A stretch of 64,000 nucleotides of DNA from Cryobacterium psychrotolerans (GCF_900101115.1 NZ_FNFU01000002.1:1-64000), one strand, 5' to 3'. Shown: positions 43,542-53,301, counted from the stretch's first letter. Program-made: numbers and translations. Notes: a model not told the origin generated them from the letters alone.

Positions 43542-44681
43542 ATGTACGCACTAACCGAGGATCAACGATCGATCGTGCAGATGGTTCGCCAATTCGCGAC
43601 CGAATCGCTGGTTCCGAACGCGGCCGAATGGGACGAGACGCACCACTTCCCGGTGGACATTCTGCGCCGTGCCGGCGAGCTGGGGATGGGCGGGATCTAC
43701 GCAAGCGAGGAGTTCGGCGGCTCAGGACTGAGCCGGGCCGACTCCATTCTCATCTTCGAGGAACTCGCCAAGGGCGACACCACCATCGCCGCCTACATCT
43801 CGATCCACAACATGGTCACCTGGATGATCGACAGCTTCGCCGGCGAAGCCCAGCGCGCGGAGTGGGTGCCGCAGCTGGTGAGCATGGAGGCGCTGGGCAG
43901 CTACTGCCTCACCGAGCCCGGAGCAGGGTCCGACGCCGCGGCGCTCACCACACGAATGGTGCGTGACGGCGACGACTACGTCATCAACGGGGTCAAGCAG
44001 TTCATCTCCGGCGCCGGTGTGTCGAGCTTCTACGTGGTCATGGCCCGCACCGGTGACGCCGGCAGCCAGGGGATCAGTGCGATCGTCGTGGAGGCCGGCG
44101 CACCGGGCCTGTCCTTCGGTCCGCTGGAGAAGAAGATGGGCTGGCACGCCCAGCCGACACGGCAGGTCGTGTTCGAGGATGTGCGCGTCCCGGCGGCACA
44201 TCTCCTCTCCCAGGAGGGTGACGGGTTCGGCATCGCCATGGGCGGACTCAACGGCGGGCGCCTCAACATCGGGGCGTGTTCGGTCGGCGGCGGCCAGGCC
44301 GCCCTCGACCGCACGGTCGCGTACCTCAGGGACCGCACCGCCTTCGGCGGACCGCTGATCAAGCAGGAGGCCCTCCTGTTCGAACTGGCCGACATGGACA
44401 CGGCCCTGGAATCGGCGCGTACCCTGCTGGCCCGCGCCGCCGAGTCCCTGGACCGCGGTGACGCCGACAGTGTGAAGCTCTGCGCGATGGCGAAACGCGT
44501 CGCGACGGATGCCGGCTTCACCGTCGCCAATTCCGCCCTCCAGCTCCACGGCGGCTACGGCTACCTCGCGGACTACGGCATCGAGCGGATTGTGCGCGAC
44601 CTGCGCGTGCACCAGATCCTCGAGGGGACGAACGAGATCATGCGACTCATCGTGGGCCGCAGCCTGACGGAGGCCAAATGA
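43542..44681 (+). CDS. Acyl-CoA dehydrogenase, isobutyryl-CoA type
   Basis: 379 residues. It has YCLTEPGAGSDAAALTTRMV (FAD contacts), KQFISGAGVSSFYVVMARTG, KKMGWHAQPTRQVVFEDVRV, the Arg-rich YLRDRTAFGGPLIKQEALLF and the C-terminal LQLHGGYGYLADYGIERIVR with RDLRVHQILEGTNEIMR. Placement before 3-hydroxyisobutyryl-CoA hydrolase and 3-hydroxyisobutyrate dehydrogenase genes points to isobutyryl-CoA, an intermediate of valine breakdown. The stop overlaps the next ATG. Electrons should pass to the divergent ETF. Confidence 0.9.
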   Translation: MYALTEDQRSIVQMVRQFATESLVPNAAEWDETHHFPVDILRRAGELGMGGIYASEEFGGSGLSRADSILIFEELAKGDTTIAAYISIHNMVTWMIDSFAGEAQRAEWVPQLVSMEALGSYCLTEPGAGSDAAALTTRMVRDGDDYVINGVKQFISGAGVSSFYVVMARTGDAGSQGISAIVVEAGAPGLSFGPLEKKMGWHAQPTRQVVFEDVRVPAAHLLSQEGDGFGIAMGGLNGGRLNIGACSVGGGQAALDRTVAYLRDRTAFGGPLIKQEALLFELADMDTALESARTLLARAAESLDRGDADSVKLCAMAKRVATDAGFTVANSALQLHGGYGYLADYGIERIVRDLRVHQILEGTNEIMRLIVGRSLTEAK

Positions 44682-45766
44682 CCAGCCCAAACGACGAGAT
44701 CCTTCTCACCCGCACCGGCAGGCTCGGGCACATCGTGCTCAACCGGCCGGCGACGCTGAACGCCCTGACCCACGCGATGCTCCAGGCCATCGGCGAGGCG
44801 CTCAACGAGTGGGAACACGACGACGAGGTGCAGACCGTGCTCATTTCGGGCGCGGGCGAACGCGGCCTGTGCGCCGGCGGAGACATCGTTGCGATCTACA
44901 ACGACGCGCAGGAGGGTGGCGGGGAAGCCGCGAGCTTCTGGGCGGACGAGTACGTCGTCAACGCGAAGATCGCGAGCTACCCCAAGCCGTACGTGGCATT
45001 CATGGACGGCATCGTGCTCGGCGGGGGAGTCGGGGTCTCGGCCCACGGCTCCGCGCGGATCGTCACGGAGCGCACCCGGATCGGCATGCCCGAGGTGGGC
45101 ATCGGCTTCGCCCCGGATGTGGGCGGCACGTACCTGCTCGCCCGCGCGCCGGGCGAGCTGGGCACCCACGTCGCCCTGACCGGCGGGATGTTCACCGGGG
45201 CCGACGCCCTCGAGCTCGGCCTCGCCGACCACTTCGTGCCCAGCGAGGACCTCGTCCTGCTGGCCCGGGAACTCGAAACCGTCCCGGCCGCCGATGCCAT
45301 CGCCCGGTTCGCCGGCGCCGCTCCGCCGTCGGCGCTGGCCGGGCAGCGCGCGTGGATCGACGAGTGCTACTCCGCCGACGACGCCTCCGAGATCGTCGCC
45401 CGGCTGCAGGCGTCTGACCACCCGGATGCCCGCGCCGCGGCATCCGTGCTGGTCGCGAAATCGCCCACCGCCGTGTGCATCACCCTCGAGTCGCTGCGCC
45501 GCGCGCGCCGGCTCGGCAGCGTCGAGGAGGCACTGAACCAGGAGTACCGGGTCACCGTGCGGCTCGCCGCGAGCAGTGAGTTCATGGAGGGAGTGCGGGC
45601 GCAGGTCATCGACAAGGACCGCAACCCGCGGTGGTCACCGGCAACCCTGCCGGAGGTGGACCGCGCGGTCGTCGAGAGCTATTTCGCGAGCCTCGGGCCG
45701 CGGGAACTCGGGCTTTCAGCACACACGATTGCCCCAGCGGGCGGCGCAGACAGGAGCAGGTCATGA
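44678..45766 (+). CDS. 3-hydroxyisobutyryl-CoA hydrolase (enoyl-CoA hydratase family)
   Basis: 362 residues, longer than simple hydratases and typical of HIBCH enzymes. It shows GLCAGGDIVAIYNDAQ (oxyanion loop), KPYVAFMDGIVLGGGVGVSA, RIGMPEVGIGFAPDVGGTYL with the catalytic Glu, and the C-terminal KSPTAVCITLESLRRAR block. It releases 3-hydroxyisobutyrate from its CoA ester. Four-base overlaps on both sides show tight coupling with the neighbouring valine genes. Confidence 0.88.
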   Translation: MTSPNDEILLTRTGRLGHIVLNRPATLNALTHAMLQAIGEALNEWEHDDEVQTVLISGAGERGLCAGGDIVAIYNDAQEGGGEAASFWADEYVVNAKIASYPKPYVAFMDGIVLGGGVGVSAHGSARIVTERTRIGMPEVGIGFAPDVGGTYLLARAPGELGTHVALTGGMFTGADALELGLADHFVPSEDLVLLARELETVPAADAIARFAGAAPPSALAGQRAWIDECYSADDASEIVARLQASDHPDARAAASVLVAKSPTAVCITLESLRRARRLGSVEEALNQEYRVTVRLAASSEFMEGVRAQVIDKDRNPRWSPATLPEVDRAVVESYFASLGPRELGLSAHTIAPAGGADRSRS

Positions 45767-46665
45767 CGAAAATCGCCTTCATCGGGCTGGGGAACATGGG
45801 TGGCCCCATGGCCGCCAACCTCGTGCGCGCGGGCCACCAGGTGTCCGGTTACGACCTCGTTCCGGCGGCCCTCGACCACGCCCGCGACAACGGCGTCACG
45901 GTCCCGGCATCCGCGGCCGAGGCGGTGGCCGGCGCCGAGGTCGTCATCACCATGCTGCCGAGCGGCGCCCACGTGCTGGCGGCCTACCGGGACGGGCTCC
46001 TCTCGGCGGCCGATCCGGGAACGCTCTTCATCGATTCCTCCACGATTGACGTGGACGACGCCCGCGCGGCACAGGCGCTGGCGCAGGCCGCCGGCCACCG
46101 CGCACTCGACGCCCCCGTCTCCGGCGGCGTCGGTGGGGCCCAGGCCGGCACACTCACCTTCATGGTCGGCGCGGGCGACGCGGACTTCCAGGCGGCGGAG
46201 CCGATCCTCGCCCGGATGGGCGCGCGCATCGTGCACTGCGGCGGCTCAGGGGCGGGGCAGGCCGCGAAGATCTGCAACAACCTGATCCTCGGCGTGTCGA
46301 TGATCGCCGTGAGTGAGGCCTTCGTGCTGGGGGAGAAGCTGGGGCTCACACACCAGGCGCTCTTCGATGTCGCCAGCGCGGCATCCGGACAGTGCTGGGC
46401 GCTCACCACGAATTGCCCGGTGCCCGGCCCGGTCCCGACAAGTCCGGCCAATCGCGACTACCAGCCCGGGTTTGCCGGCGCGCTCATGGCCAAGGACCTC
46501 GGGCTCGCGCTGAACGCGCTCGAAGCCACAGGGACCGCGGCCCAGCTCGGCCCGCTCGCAGCCTCGATCTACCGCCGCTTCGCCGACGAGGGCGGGGCCG
46601 GCCTCGACTTCTCGGCCATCATCAACACAATTCGTCACAACTCGAACCTGGAGGTCTCGGCATGA
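45763..46665 (+). CDS. mmsB: 3-hydroxyisobutyrate dehydrogenase
   Basis: 300 residues. N-terminal NAD-binding motif [20 protein letters not shown], then TMLPSGAHV, the substrate motif [20 protein letters not shown], the catalytic Lys region [18 protein letters not shown] and the C-terminal [18 protein letters not shown]. It oxidises 3-hydroxyisobutyrate to methylmalonate semialdehyde in valine breakdown. ATG 45763 has CAGGAG upstream and overlaps the previous stop. Confidence 0.92.
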   Translation: MTKIAFIGLGNMGGPMAANLVRAGHQVSGYDLVPAALDHARDNGVTVPASAAEAVAGAEVVITMLPSGAHVLAAYRDGLLSAADPGTLFIDSSTIDVDDARAAQALAQAAGHRALDAPVSGGVGGAQAGTLTFMVGAGDADFQAAEPILARMGARIVHCGGSGAGQAAKICNNLILGVSMIAVSEAFVLGEKLGLTHQALFDVASAASGQCWALTTNCPVPGPVPTSPANRDYQPGFAGALMAKDLGLALNALEATGTAAQLGPLAASIYRRFADEGGAGLDFSAIINTIRHNSNLEVSA

Positions 46666-47438
46666 CCGAGTACGACAACATCATCCTCGAGCGCCGCGGC
46701 CGGGTGGGCCTGATCACGCTCAACCGCCCGGAGGCGCTCAACGCCCTCAACCTCGGCATGCTGCAGGATGTCGTCGCCGCCGCGACCGCGCTCGACCGCG
46801 ACCCGGAGATCGGCGCCATCGTGGTCACCGGGTCGGCACGGGCGTTCGCGGCCGGGGCGGACATCAAGGAGATGGCGACGAAGTCGTTCGTCGAGATGTA
46901 CCTGGCCGACTGGTTCGCCGGCTGGGACCGCTTCACGGCCGTGCGGACACCCGTGGTGGCCGCGGTCGCGGGGCACGCACTCGGCGGCGGTTGCGAACTC
47001 GCGATGATGTGCGACTTCATCCTCGCCGCGGACACTGCGAAGTTCGGCCAGCCCGAGATCAAGCTGGGCGTCATTCCCGGCATCGGGGGTTCCCAGCGGC
47101 TCACGCGTGCCGTCGGCAAGGCGAAGGCGATGGAGATGCTACTCACCGGCCGCACCATCGACGCCGTGGAAGCGGAGCGCGCCGGCCTGGTGTCGCGGAT
47201 CATCCCCGCCGACGATCTCCTCGACGAGGCCATGGCGACCGCGGCGACCATCGCGGGCATGTCGCTCCCGGTGGCGATGATGGCCAAGGAGGTCGTCAAC
47301 GCGGCCTACGAGACGCTGCTCGAGGGGGGCATCCGCTTCGAGCGGCGGGTCTTCCACTCCACCTTCGCGACAGCCGACCAGAAGGAGGGCATGAACGCCT
47401 TCATCGAGAAGCGGCCACCCGCCTTCACGAACCGGTAG
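46662..47438 (+). CDS. Enoyl-CoA hydratase
   Basis: 258 residues. Crotonase fold with [25 protein letters not shown] (oxyanion hole), [20 protein letters not shown] and the two catalytic Glu in [20 protein letters not shown]. In the valine pathway it would hydrate methacrylyl-CoA between the first dehydrogenase and the hydrolase; it can also serve general beta-oxidation. ATG 46662 overlaps the mmsB stop and follows GGAGG. Last gene of the four-gene operon. Confidence 0.9.
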   Translation: MTEYDNIILERRGRVGLITLNRPEALNALNLGMLQDVVAAATALDRDPEIGAIVVTGSARAFAAGADIKEMATKSFVEMYLADWFAGWDRFTAVRTPVVAAVAGHALGGGCELAMMCDFILAADTAKFGQPEIKLGVIPGIGGSQRLTRAVGKAKAMEMLLTGRTIDAVEAERAGLVSRIIPADDLLDEAMATAATIAGMSLPVAMMAKEVVNAAYETLLEGGIRFERRVFHSTFATADQKEGMNAFIEKRPPAFTNR

Positions 47439-47476
47439 CCCGCGATCGAGCTTCCCTGAGGTAGTATTGCCGATAA

Positions 47477-47492
47477 GTGAATTTAGAATCAC
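47477..47492. promoter_or_regulatory. Putative TetR operator, site 1
   Basis: GTGAATTTAGAATCAC is 13/16 identical to the site at 50250-50265 and has the imperfect dyad GTGA...TCAC. It ends 13 bp before the start codon of the acyl-CoA dehydrogenase, so binding would block transcription or translation start. Confidence 0.6.
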
Positions 47493-47505
47493 AATTGGAG
47501 TCGAC

Positions 47506-48657
47506 GTGGATTTTTCCCTCTCAGATGAGCATGCTGACCTCAAGGCTGCGGTCGCCAGCATCGTCAAGCCGTATGGCGGCGCCTACTACGCGGAGCACTC
47601 CAAGAATCGCGAGCCCTGCGACGAGGTCTGGCAGGCGCTGGGTGAGGCCGGTCTCATCGGCGTCAACATCCCCGAAGCGTTCGGCGGAGGCGGAGCCGGA
47701 ATGCTCGAGCTCGCGCTCGTCGCCGAGGAGAGTGCCGCCCAGGGTGTCCCGCTCCTCCTGATCCTCGTCTCGGCAGCCATCTCGGCCGAGGTCATCACGG
47801 AATTCGGAACCGATGACCAGCGCCAGGCCTGGCTGCCCGGTCTTGCGGACGGCACGTCGAAGATGGCGTTCGCCATCACCGAGCCGGATGCCGGTTCTAA
47901 CACGCACTTGATCTCCACCACCGCTCGCCGCGACGGCGACGACTGGGTCCTCTCCGGCTCGAAGTACTACATCTCCGGCGTCGACGAGTCCGACGCCGTG
48001 CTCGTGGTCGCCCGCACCGGCCGCAAGGACGACGGCAAACCGCTTATGTCGCTGTTCATCGTGCCTGTCGGCACGCCCGGGCTCGACAAGACGCGGATCG
48101 AGATGGACGTCATGCTTCCGGAGAAGCAGTACACGCTCTTCTTCGATGACGTGCGCGTCGGGGCCGACGCCCTCGTCGGCGAGGAGGGGAAGGGCTTCGA
48201 GCAGGTCTTCCACGGACTCAACCCCGAGCGCATCACCGGCGCCGCGCTGTGCATCGGCATCGCGCGATTCGCGCTCACGCAGGCGTCGAAGTACGCCAGC
48301 GAACGCGAGGTCTGGGGGGCTCCGCTCGGAACCCACCAGGGCCTGGCGCATCCCCTCGCCAAGGCAAGCATGGAGACCGAGCTCGCCGCGCTGATGATGC
48401 GCAAGGCCGCCTGGCTGCACGACCAGGGCCTGCCGGCCGGCGAGGCGTCGAACACGGCCAAGTACGCGGCGGCGGAGGCAGCCCTGGCCGCCATCGACGC
48501 GGCCATCCAGACCATGGGCGGCAACGGCCTCGCCCAGGAATACGGGCTCCTGCCCTACTGGGGTCTCGCGCGACTGCTGCGCATCGCCCCGGTGAGCCGC
48601 GAGATGATCCTCAACTACATCGCGCAGCACAGCCTCGGACTGCCGAAGTCCTACTGA
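47506..48657 (+). CDS. Acyl-CoA dehydrogenase
   Basis: 383 residues. It begins MDFSLSDEHADLKAAVASIV and has FAITEPDAGSNTHLISTTAR, YYISGVDESDAVLVVARTGR, LFFDDVRVGADALVGEEGKG, YASEREVWGAPLGTHQGLAH and the late IQTMGGNGLAQEYGLLPYWG region. This group often acts on branched or substituted acyl-CoAs; the exact substrate is unknown. GTG 47506 follows TTGGAG. The upstream palindrome-like site recurs before the TIGR03084/TetR operon. Confidence 0.9.
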   Translation: MDFSLSDEHADLKAAVASIVKPYGGAYYAEHSKNREPCDEVWQALGEAGLIGVNIPEAFGGGGAGMLELALVAEESAAQGVPLLLILVSAAISAEVITEFGTDDQRQAWLPGLADGTSKMAFAITEPDAGSNTHLISTTARRDGDDWVLSGSKYYISGVDESDAVLVVARTGRKDDGKPLMSLFIVPVGTPGLDKTRIEMDVMLPEKQYTLFFDDVRVGADALVGEEGKGFEQVFHGLNPERITGAALCIGIARFALTQASKYASEREVWGAPLGTHQGLAHPLAKASMETELAALMMRKAAWLHDQGLPAGEASNTAKYAAAEAALAAIDAAIQTMGGNGLAQEYGLLPYWGLARLLRIAPVSREMILNYIAQHSLGLPKSY

Positions 48658-48686
48658 CCCTGCTGACCCTGGACTCGCCCCCGGGT

Positions 48687-48743
48687 TGAGTCGCGGAGAT
48701 CGACCCTTCGTTGTGAAATTGAGGGTACTTTCTCCGCAACTCA
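48687..48743. repeat. 57-bp palindromic dispersed repeat, copy 2
   Basis: It shares its right 27 bases exactly with copy 1 (3301-3357) and has 49/57 identity overall. The left arm has diverged more, so pairing is weaker. It sits between the stops of convergent genes (acyl-CoA dehydrogenase and TetR). Confidence 0.85.
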
Positions 48744-48771
48744 ACCTGCGGCGGATGTCTGCGCTTCGGTT

Positions 48772-49368
48772 TTAGGGAACGGGAACGCCCGTCCTGAGCG
48801 CCGAACTGGCCATTTCGGTGATCGCGGCCACGATGCGGTCGGCGGGCAGCCGGTTGTCGTACGTGCAGATCGAGTTGATCAGGGCGAGCACGCCCTGCAC
48901 GACCATGCGCAGTTCCGGCTCGCTCGACCCGGGCGAGATCGCCGCGCAGACACGCATCCATTCGCCGATCAGTTCGCGCTGCTGCAGTCGGAGCCGGCGC
49001 AGGTCGTCGGCCGGCAGGTTGCCGGAGTCGCGCAGGTACACGGCGACCAACGACCGGTTCTCGACCACGATTTCGGTCTGCTTGCGGATCATCGCGTCGA
49101 GTCGGTCCGGACCGTCCTCCGTCGCGCCAATGATGTCGCGCGTGCCCGAGTGCATCGCATCGATGACGCGCTCGAGCAGCACGCCGAGGATGGTGGCCTT
49201 CGAGTCGAAGTGGCGGTAGACGCCTGACCCGACGATCCCCGCGGCGGCCCCGATCTGCGCCATGCTGACCGCCGAATAGCCGCGCTCCGCCATGAGGTCG
49301 GCGGCTGAGCGCAGGATCAGCTCGCGCCGGTCGGCGCCCTTGGGCGACTTGGGCCGGGGGTCTGTCAT
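48772..49368 (-). CDS. TetR-family transcriptional regulator
   Basis: 198 residues. The N-terminal helix-turn-helix is clear (LILRSAADLMAERGYSAVSM, AQIGAAAGIVGSGVYRHFDS). The helical effector domain follows (residues ~75-190), typical for sensing acyl-CoA or hydrophobic ligands. ATG 49368 overlaps the stop of the TIGR03084 gene by three bases, so both are one operon. The paired sites at 47477 and 50250 make it the likely regulator of the adjacent acyl-CoA dehydrogenase and of its own operon. Confidence 0.88.
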   Translation of the reverse strand: MTDPRPKSPKGADRRELILRSAADLMAERGYSAVSMAQIGAAAGIVGSGVYRHFDSKATILGVLLERVIDAMHSGTRDIIGATEDGPDRLDAMIRKQTEIVVENRSLVAVYLRDSGNLPADDLRRLRLQQRELIGEWMRVCAAISPGSSEPELRMVVQGVLALINSICTYDNRLPADRIVAAITEMASSALRTGVPVP

Positions 49369-50210
49369 TGCCAGCCTTCGTCCGCGGCGGATTGGCCGGT
49401 GTGCTGACCGCGGAACGTGCCCGGCGAGCGGCCGGTGCCGGCCGCTCCCGCGAAGGCCTGGGCGACCCTGAGCCACTCCTCCGCCGTGCCCGGCGTGGCG
49501 CGGAGGGACGTGTCCGCGCGATGTCGCCGCTGGGTTACCACCAGCGCGAAGTCGTTGGCGGTGCCGGTGACCCGGTCCGCGGCATCGGCCGGACCCCAGG
49601 TCCAGCATTCTCCGCTCGGGGCGATGAGCTCGAGCCGCACAGCCACCCGCGGCGCCTGCAGGCCGCGCTGGGTGAATGCGAATTCGCGGGTGATCACGCC
49701 GAGGTGGCACACGTGACGCACGCGATCGGTGAGCGGATGCTCCAGCCCGAGCGCGTCATAGATGTCCTGGCCGTGCGCCCACGTTTCCATGAGCCGGGCG
49801 GTGGCGCACGAGGCGGCGCTCATCGAGGGGCCGAACCACGCAGTGCGCGCACCCGGGCCGACCTTGGCGAGCACGCGGCCGAGCGTGGCACGGCTGTCCG
49901 CGAACCAGCGCAGCGTCGCCTCAGGGGGGAGGGCCCTGCGCTGTTCATTGACCTGGTCGACCCAGTCCGGTCCGGTAGCGCGGAGCGCTTCGGTGGACGC
50001 CCTGAACGCGTGCGGATCGGTGAAGCCCAGCGTCGCCAGATCGCCGAAGTAGGCGAGGTGCACGACCTGGTCGTGGACGCTCCAGCTCTCGGCGGGCGTG
50101 CCGAGAGCCCACTGCGGGGCAGGCAGCCCGGAGGCAACGGCGACAAGGTCATCGCTCTCCGCTTCGAGGTCGCGCAGGAGCGAAGCGAAGCGCTCGTCAT
50201 CCAGTGCCAC
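49365..50210 (-). CDS. TIGR03084-family metal-binding protein (maleylpyruvate isomerase fold)
   Basis: 281 residues. The DinB/maleylpyruvate isomerase-like N-terminus is visible (ALGTPAESWSVHDQVVHLAY, with His; METWAHGQDIYDALG; HVCHLGVITREFAF), which supplies the metal-binding histidines. The C-terminal part matches the family layout (CWTWGPADAADRVTGTANDF). Members are often linked to acyl-CoA or thiol metabolism in actinobacteria. It is the first gene of the operon with the TetR gene, and a putative operator lies 40 bp upstream of the start. Confidence 0.83.
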   Translation of the reverse strand: MALDDERFASLLRDLEAESDDLVAVASGLPAPQWALGTPAESWSVHDQVVHLAYFGDLATLGFTDPHAFRASTEALRATGPDWVDQVNEQRRALPPEATLRWFADSRATLGRVLAKVGPGARTAWFGPSMSAASCATARLMETWAHGQDIYDALGLEHPLTDRVRHVCHLGVITREFAFTQRGLQAPRVAVRLELIAPSGECWTWGPADAADRVTGTANDFALVVTQRRHRADTSLRATPGTAEEWLRVAQAFAGAAGTGRSPGTFRGQHTGQSAADEGWQ

Positions 50211-50249
50211 GGCCGTCTCCTCAGTTGGGTTCAGTCAAGTTTAACGAAT

Positions 50250-50265
50250 GTGAATTGCCAATCAC
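50250..50265. promoter_or_regulatory. Putative TetR operator, site 2
   Basis: GTGAATTGCCAATCAC shares 13 of 16 bases with the site at 47477-47492. It lies 40 bp upstream of the TIGR03084-TetR operon, as expected for autoregulation. Confidence 0.6.
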
Positions 50266-50362
50266 GAGAATTCGCGGATCGACACGCTCCGGCAGAAGTT
50301 CGTACCCCCGGATCCGGCGCGCCGGGGCTGTACCCTTCTAGCGTCGGTCGGCACGTCTGCCC

Positions 50363-50379
50363 CCCTTCGGTAAGAAGGG
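50363..50379 (+). promoter_or_regulatory. Hairpin that covers the ribosome-binding site
   Basis: CCCTTC, five loop bases, GAAGGG. The 3' arm is the Shine-Dalgarno sequence of the GGDEF-EAL gene (ATG 50386). The stem could limit translation or be an RNA thermosensor-like switch; it is short, so the effect is uncertain. Confidence 0.4.
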
Positions 50380-50385
50380 AAAGAC

Positions 50386-53301
50386 ATGCAGCTGGTCGGG
50401 CGTATCGGAGCGGCCCTGGCCGGCGCGGCGGGGCTTGCCATCCTGTACGGGTGGTACACCACGGGAGGCGCGATGCTTTCGAGCATGGTGCCCGGGGTCC
50501 TGTTGGTGGCCCCGACCGCGGCGTTCGCGCTCGTGCTCCTCTCGATTGCGCTGGTCGCTTTCGACCGCCCACGTCTCACCGCGGTCCTCGGTGTGGCTGT
50601 GCTCGCCATCGGCGGTTTGTCGCTCGCCGAGTACGCCCTGGGAACGTCGCTCGGCGTCGATACTCTGCTGCCGGGAATCGAGCTGAACGGAGATGCGCTG
50701 AGGATGGCGCCGTCCACGGCCTTCTCGCTGTTCGTGCTGGGCGGCTCGGTCCTTTCGAGCCGGCTTGCCCGGAGCACGTTGGCGCTCGTCCTCGCGGTCG
50801 TCGCCTTGTGTGTGAGTCAAATCGCGATTCTCGGCTACGTCTACGGCGTTTCTTCGCTGTATACCGTTGGCGGCTACACCAGCATGGCCCTGCTCACTGC
50901 CCTCGAGCTCGGAGTATTGTCAGCGGCGACCCTGCTTCAACATCCATCCGCGGGTTTGGCCGGGCTGGCGAGGGACGGCGGTAGCGCCGGAAGGCTGGTT
51001 CGTCCGGCGATTCCCTTCTTCATCCTTGGTCCGTTCGCCCTCGGCTGGCTCTTCTTGACCGCGCAGCGCATGGGCTGGTTCGACACTCCCTTCGCCTTCG
51101 CCGTCCTTGTCCTGAGCATGACCATTCTGGGCTCCGCGTTGACTTGGATAGCGGCCTTGAGGCTTCGCGAACTCGACCGGCAACGTGAAGGCGCGCTGAC
51201 CAGGCTGGCCGAGACGAACCACATGCTCGAAACCACGGTCGCGGTCCGAACCCAGGAGCTCGCGAAGACCGCCGACGCACTCGAGGCGCTCGTTCGGCTC
51301 GCGCCGGTGGGCATCGTGCAGCTCGACGCCGCGGGAGGGCTGCTGACCGCAAACGACCAGTGGCTGCGCGTGAGCGGACTGACCCTTGAAGCGTCCCTGG
51401 GTGACGGTTGGATGTCGGCGCTGCACCCCGACGACCTCGATCGGGTACGCGCCGAGTGGTCTGAGAGCAGCGCCGTCGGCGCCGCCTATTCGGCCACTGT
51501 GCGTTTTCGCACCCAGGACGGACAGGTCAATTCGGTGCAGTTCACATCCACGCCGATTCGTGACCAGGGAATCGTGACCGGGCATCTGGCCAGCGTCACG
51601 GACGTGACCGCCCTGCGTGCCGCGGAGGAGTCGGCGTCGGCGGCCCGGGCGCGGTTCGAGGCGGCCTTCGCCTGGTCGCCGCTGGGAACGGCCATCGTGG
51701 GGCTCGACGGCCGGGTGCTGGAAGCCAACCGGCGCCTTTTCGACTTGACGGGCCGGTCGAGCGGAGTGCTTGACCAGCCCATCGAGACGGTGTTCATGGC
51801 GCTCGAAACCGTCGGCCCGGATGCCCTGCCGGCCGGTCCGCTGGAGGGCTCGCGGCAGTGCGGGGATCGACGGATGCGGCGCAGCGACGCCGAGGAGACC
51901 TGGGTGAAGGTCAGCGTCGCCGAAATCCACGAAGGCGAACACGTGGCGGGTCTCCTGTACCAGCTGGAGGACATCACGGCCCGCCGACTGGCCGAGGCCC
52001 GCGTGGAGCACCTCGCCTTCCACGACCCGCTGACGAACCTGCCCAACCGACTGCTCCTGCTGGACCGGCTTGCCCAGGCGCTCCTCCAGGCGGCGCGCCA
52101 CGGACGGGGAGTCGCCGTGTTGTTCATCGACCTGGATCGGTTCAAGGTCGTCAATGACAGCCTCGGGCACCACGCCGGCGATGCGGTCTTGTCCAAGGTC
52201 GCGGAGAGGCTGCGCCACGGTGTTCGGACGTCGGACACGGTTGCCCGCATCGGAGGCGACGAATTCGTCGTCATCTGCCCCGACGTCGAAAGCAGCCGGG
52301 ATGTCGCCCAGCTTGCGGATGCGCTCCAGAAGTCCATCGCCCGGCCGATCCGGATCGGCGATCACGTCGCATCCGTGGATGCGAGCATCGGCATCGCCTT
52401 CGGCGTCGGCCACGACGACCCCGAGTCGTTGCTGCGGAACGCGGACCAGGCCATGTACCTGGCGAAGGACCGCGGGCGCGCTCGGTTCGAGGTCTTCGAC
52501 GACGATCTGCGTGGTCGGATCGACCGGCGACTGGACACCGAGATCGCCCTGCGCAGTGCGGTCGAACTGGGGCAGATCGAGACCTGGTACCAGCCGATCG
52601 TGGACCTGCGGGAGCGCAAGGTCGTGGCCACCGAAGCGCTGGCGCGCTGGCGTCGGCCCGATCGCGGGCTGGTGATGCCGGTCGAATTCATCCCAATCGC
52701 CGAGGAGGTTGGCCTGATCAAGCAGATCGGGAGCACGATCCTGAGCCAGGCGTGCCTGGCGGCCACCGTACTGGAGCGCGGTATGGCTGTCAGCGTCAAT
52801 GTGTCTCCGCACCAGTTCGTGCGAGACGACTTCGGTGCGGTGGTCAAGCGGGCGCTCAGCAGCTCCGGGCTGGCTCCGAACCAACTCTGGCTGGAGCTGA
52901 CCGAAAGCGCCGTGATGGAAGCGATCGGCTCGGCCGCCCGGACGTTCCAGGAACTCCGCGGCATCGGTGTGCGCCTGGCCATCGACGACTTCGGCACGGG
53001 CTACTCGTCGTTCACCCACCTCCGGGAATTCGATGTCGACCTGTTGAAGATCGATGTGACGTTCGTGCGCGATATCGAAACCTCCGCGCACGATCGGGCG
53101 ATCGTGGAGGGCGTCGTGCGGTTGGCGGACTCGTTGAAGCTGGACGTCGTCGCCGAGGGCATCGAAACGACCGGCCAACTGGAGCTGTTGCAGGCCATGG
53201 GTTGCCGCTTCGGCCAGGGGTACCTCTTCTCGAGGCCCGCTCCCGACGCGTCACCGGTCGTGCACTTCGAGGATTTCCTGGCGCCGTCGGCCACAGGTTA
53301 G
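50386..53301 (+). CDS. Membrane PAS-GGDEF-EAL protein (c-di-GMP cyclase/phosphodiesterase)
   Basis: 971 residues. About eight helices fill residues 1-265, followed by a short coiled-coil (~270-300), two PAS-like sensor domains (~305-415 and ~425-535), a GGDEF domain with intact GGDEF (about 623-627) and an EAL domain with EAL (about 750), NVSPHQF, ELTESAVM, DDFGTGYSS and FGQGYLFSRP. Both enzymatic motifs look intact, so it could make or destroy c-di-GMP depending on its sensory state. It is a second EAL protein beside the one at 578-1720. The ATG is preceded by a hairpin that includes the ribosome site. Confidence 0.92.
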   Translation: MQLVGRIGAALAGAAGLAILYGWYTTGGAMLSSMVPGVLLVAPTAAFALVLLSIALVAFDRPRLTAVLGVAVLAIGGLSLAEYALGTSLGVDTLLPGIELNGDALRMAPSTAFSLFVLGGSVLSSRLARSTLALVLAVVALCVSQIAILGYVYGVSSLYTVGGYTSMALLTALELGVLSAATLLQHPSAGLAGLARDGGSAGRLVRPAIPFFILGPFALGWLFLTAQRMGWFDTPFAFAVLVLSMTILGSALTWIAALRLRELDRQREGALTRLAETNHMLETTVAVRTQELAKTADALEALVRLAPVGIVQLDAAGGLLTANDQWLRVSGLTLEASLGDGWMSALHPDDLDRVRAEWSESSAVGAAYSATVRFRTQDGQVNSVQFTSTPIRDQGIVTGHLASVTDVTALRAAEESASAARARFEAAFAWSPLGTAIVGLDGRVLEANRRLFDLTGRSSGVLDQPIETVFMALETVGPDALPAGPLEGSRQCGDRRMRRSDAEETWVKVSVAEIHEGEHVAGLLYQLEDITARRLAEARVEHLAFHDPLTNLPNRLLLLDRLAQALLQAARHGRGVAVLFIDLDRFKVVNDSLGHHAGDAVLSKVAERLRHGVRTSDTVARIGGDEFVVICPDVESSRDVAQLADALQKSIARPIRIGDHVASVDASIGIAFGVGHDDPESLLRNADQAMYLAKDRGRARFEVFDDDLRGRIDRRLDTEIALRSAVELGQIETWYQPIVDLRERKVVATEALARWRRPDRGLVMPVEFIPIAEEVGLIKQIGSTILSQACLAATVLERGMAVSVNVSPHQFVRDDFGAVVKRALSSSGLAPNQLWLELTESAVMEAIGSAARTFQELRGIGVRLAIDDFGTGYSSFTHLREFDVDLLKIDVTFVRDIETSAHDRAIVEGVVRLADSLKLDVVAEGIETTGQLELLQAMGCRFGQGYLFSRPAPDASPVVHFEDFLAPSATG

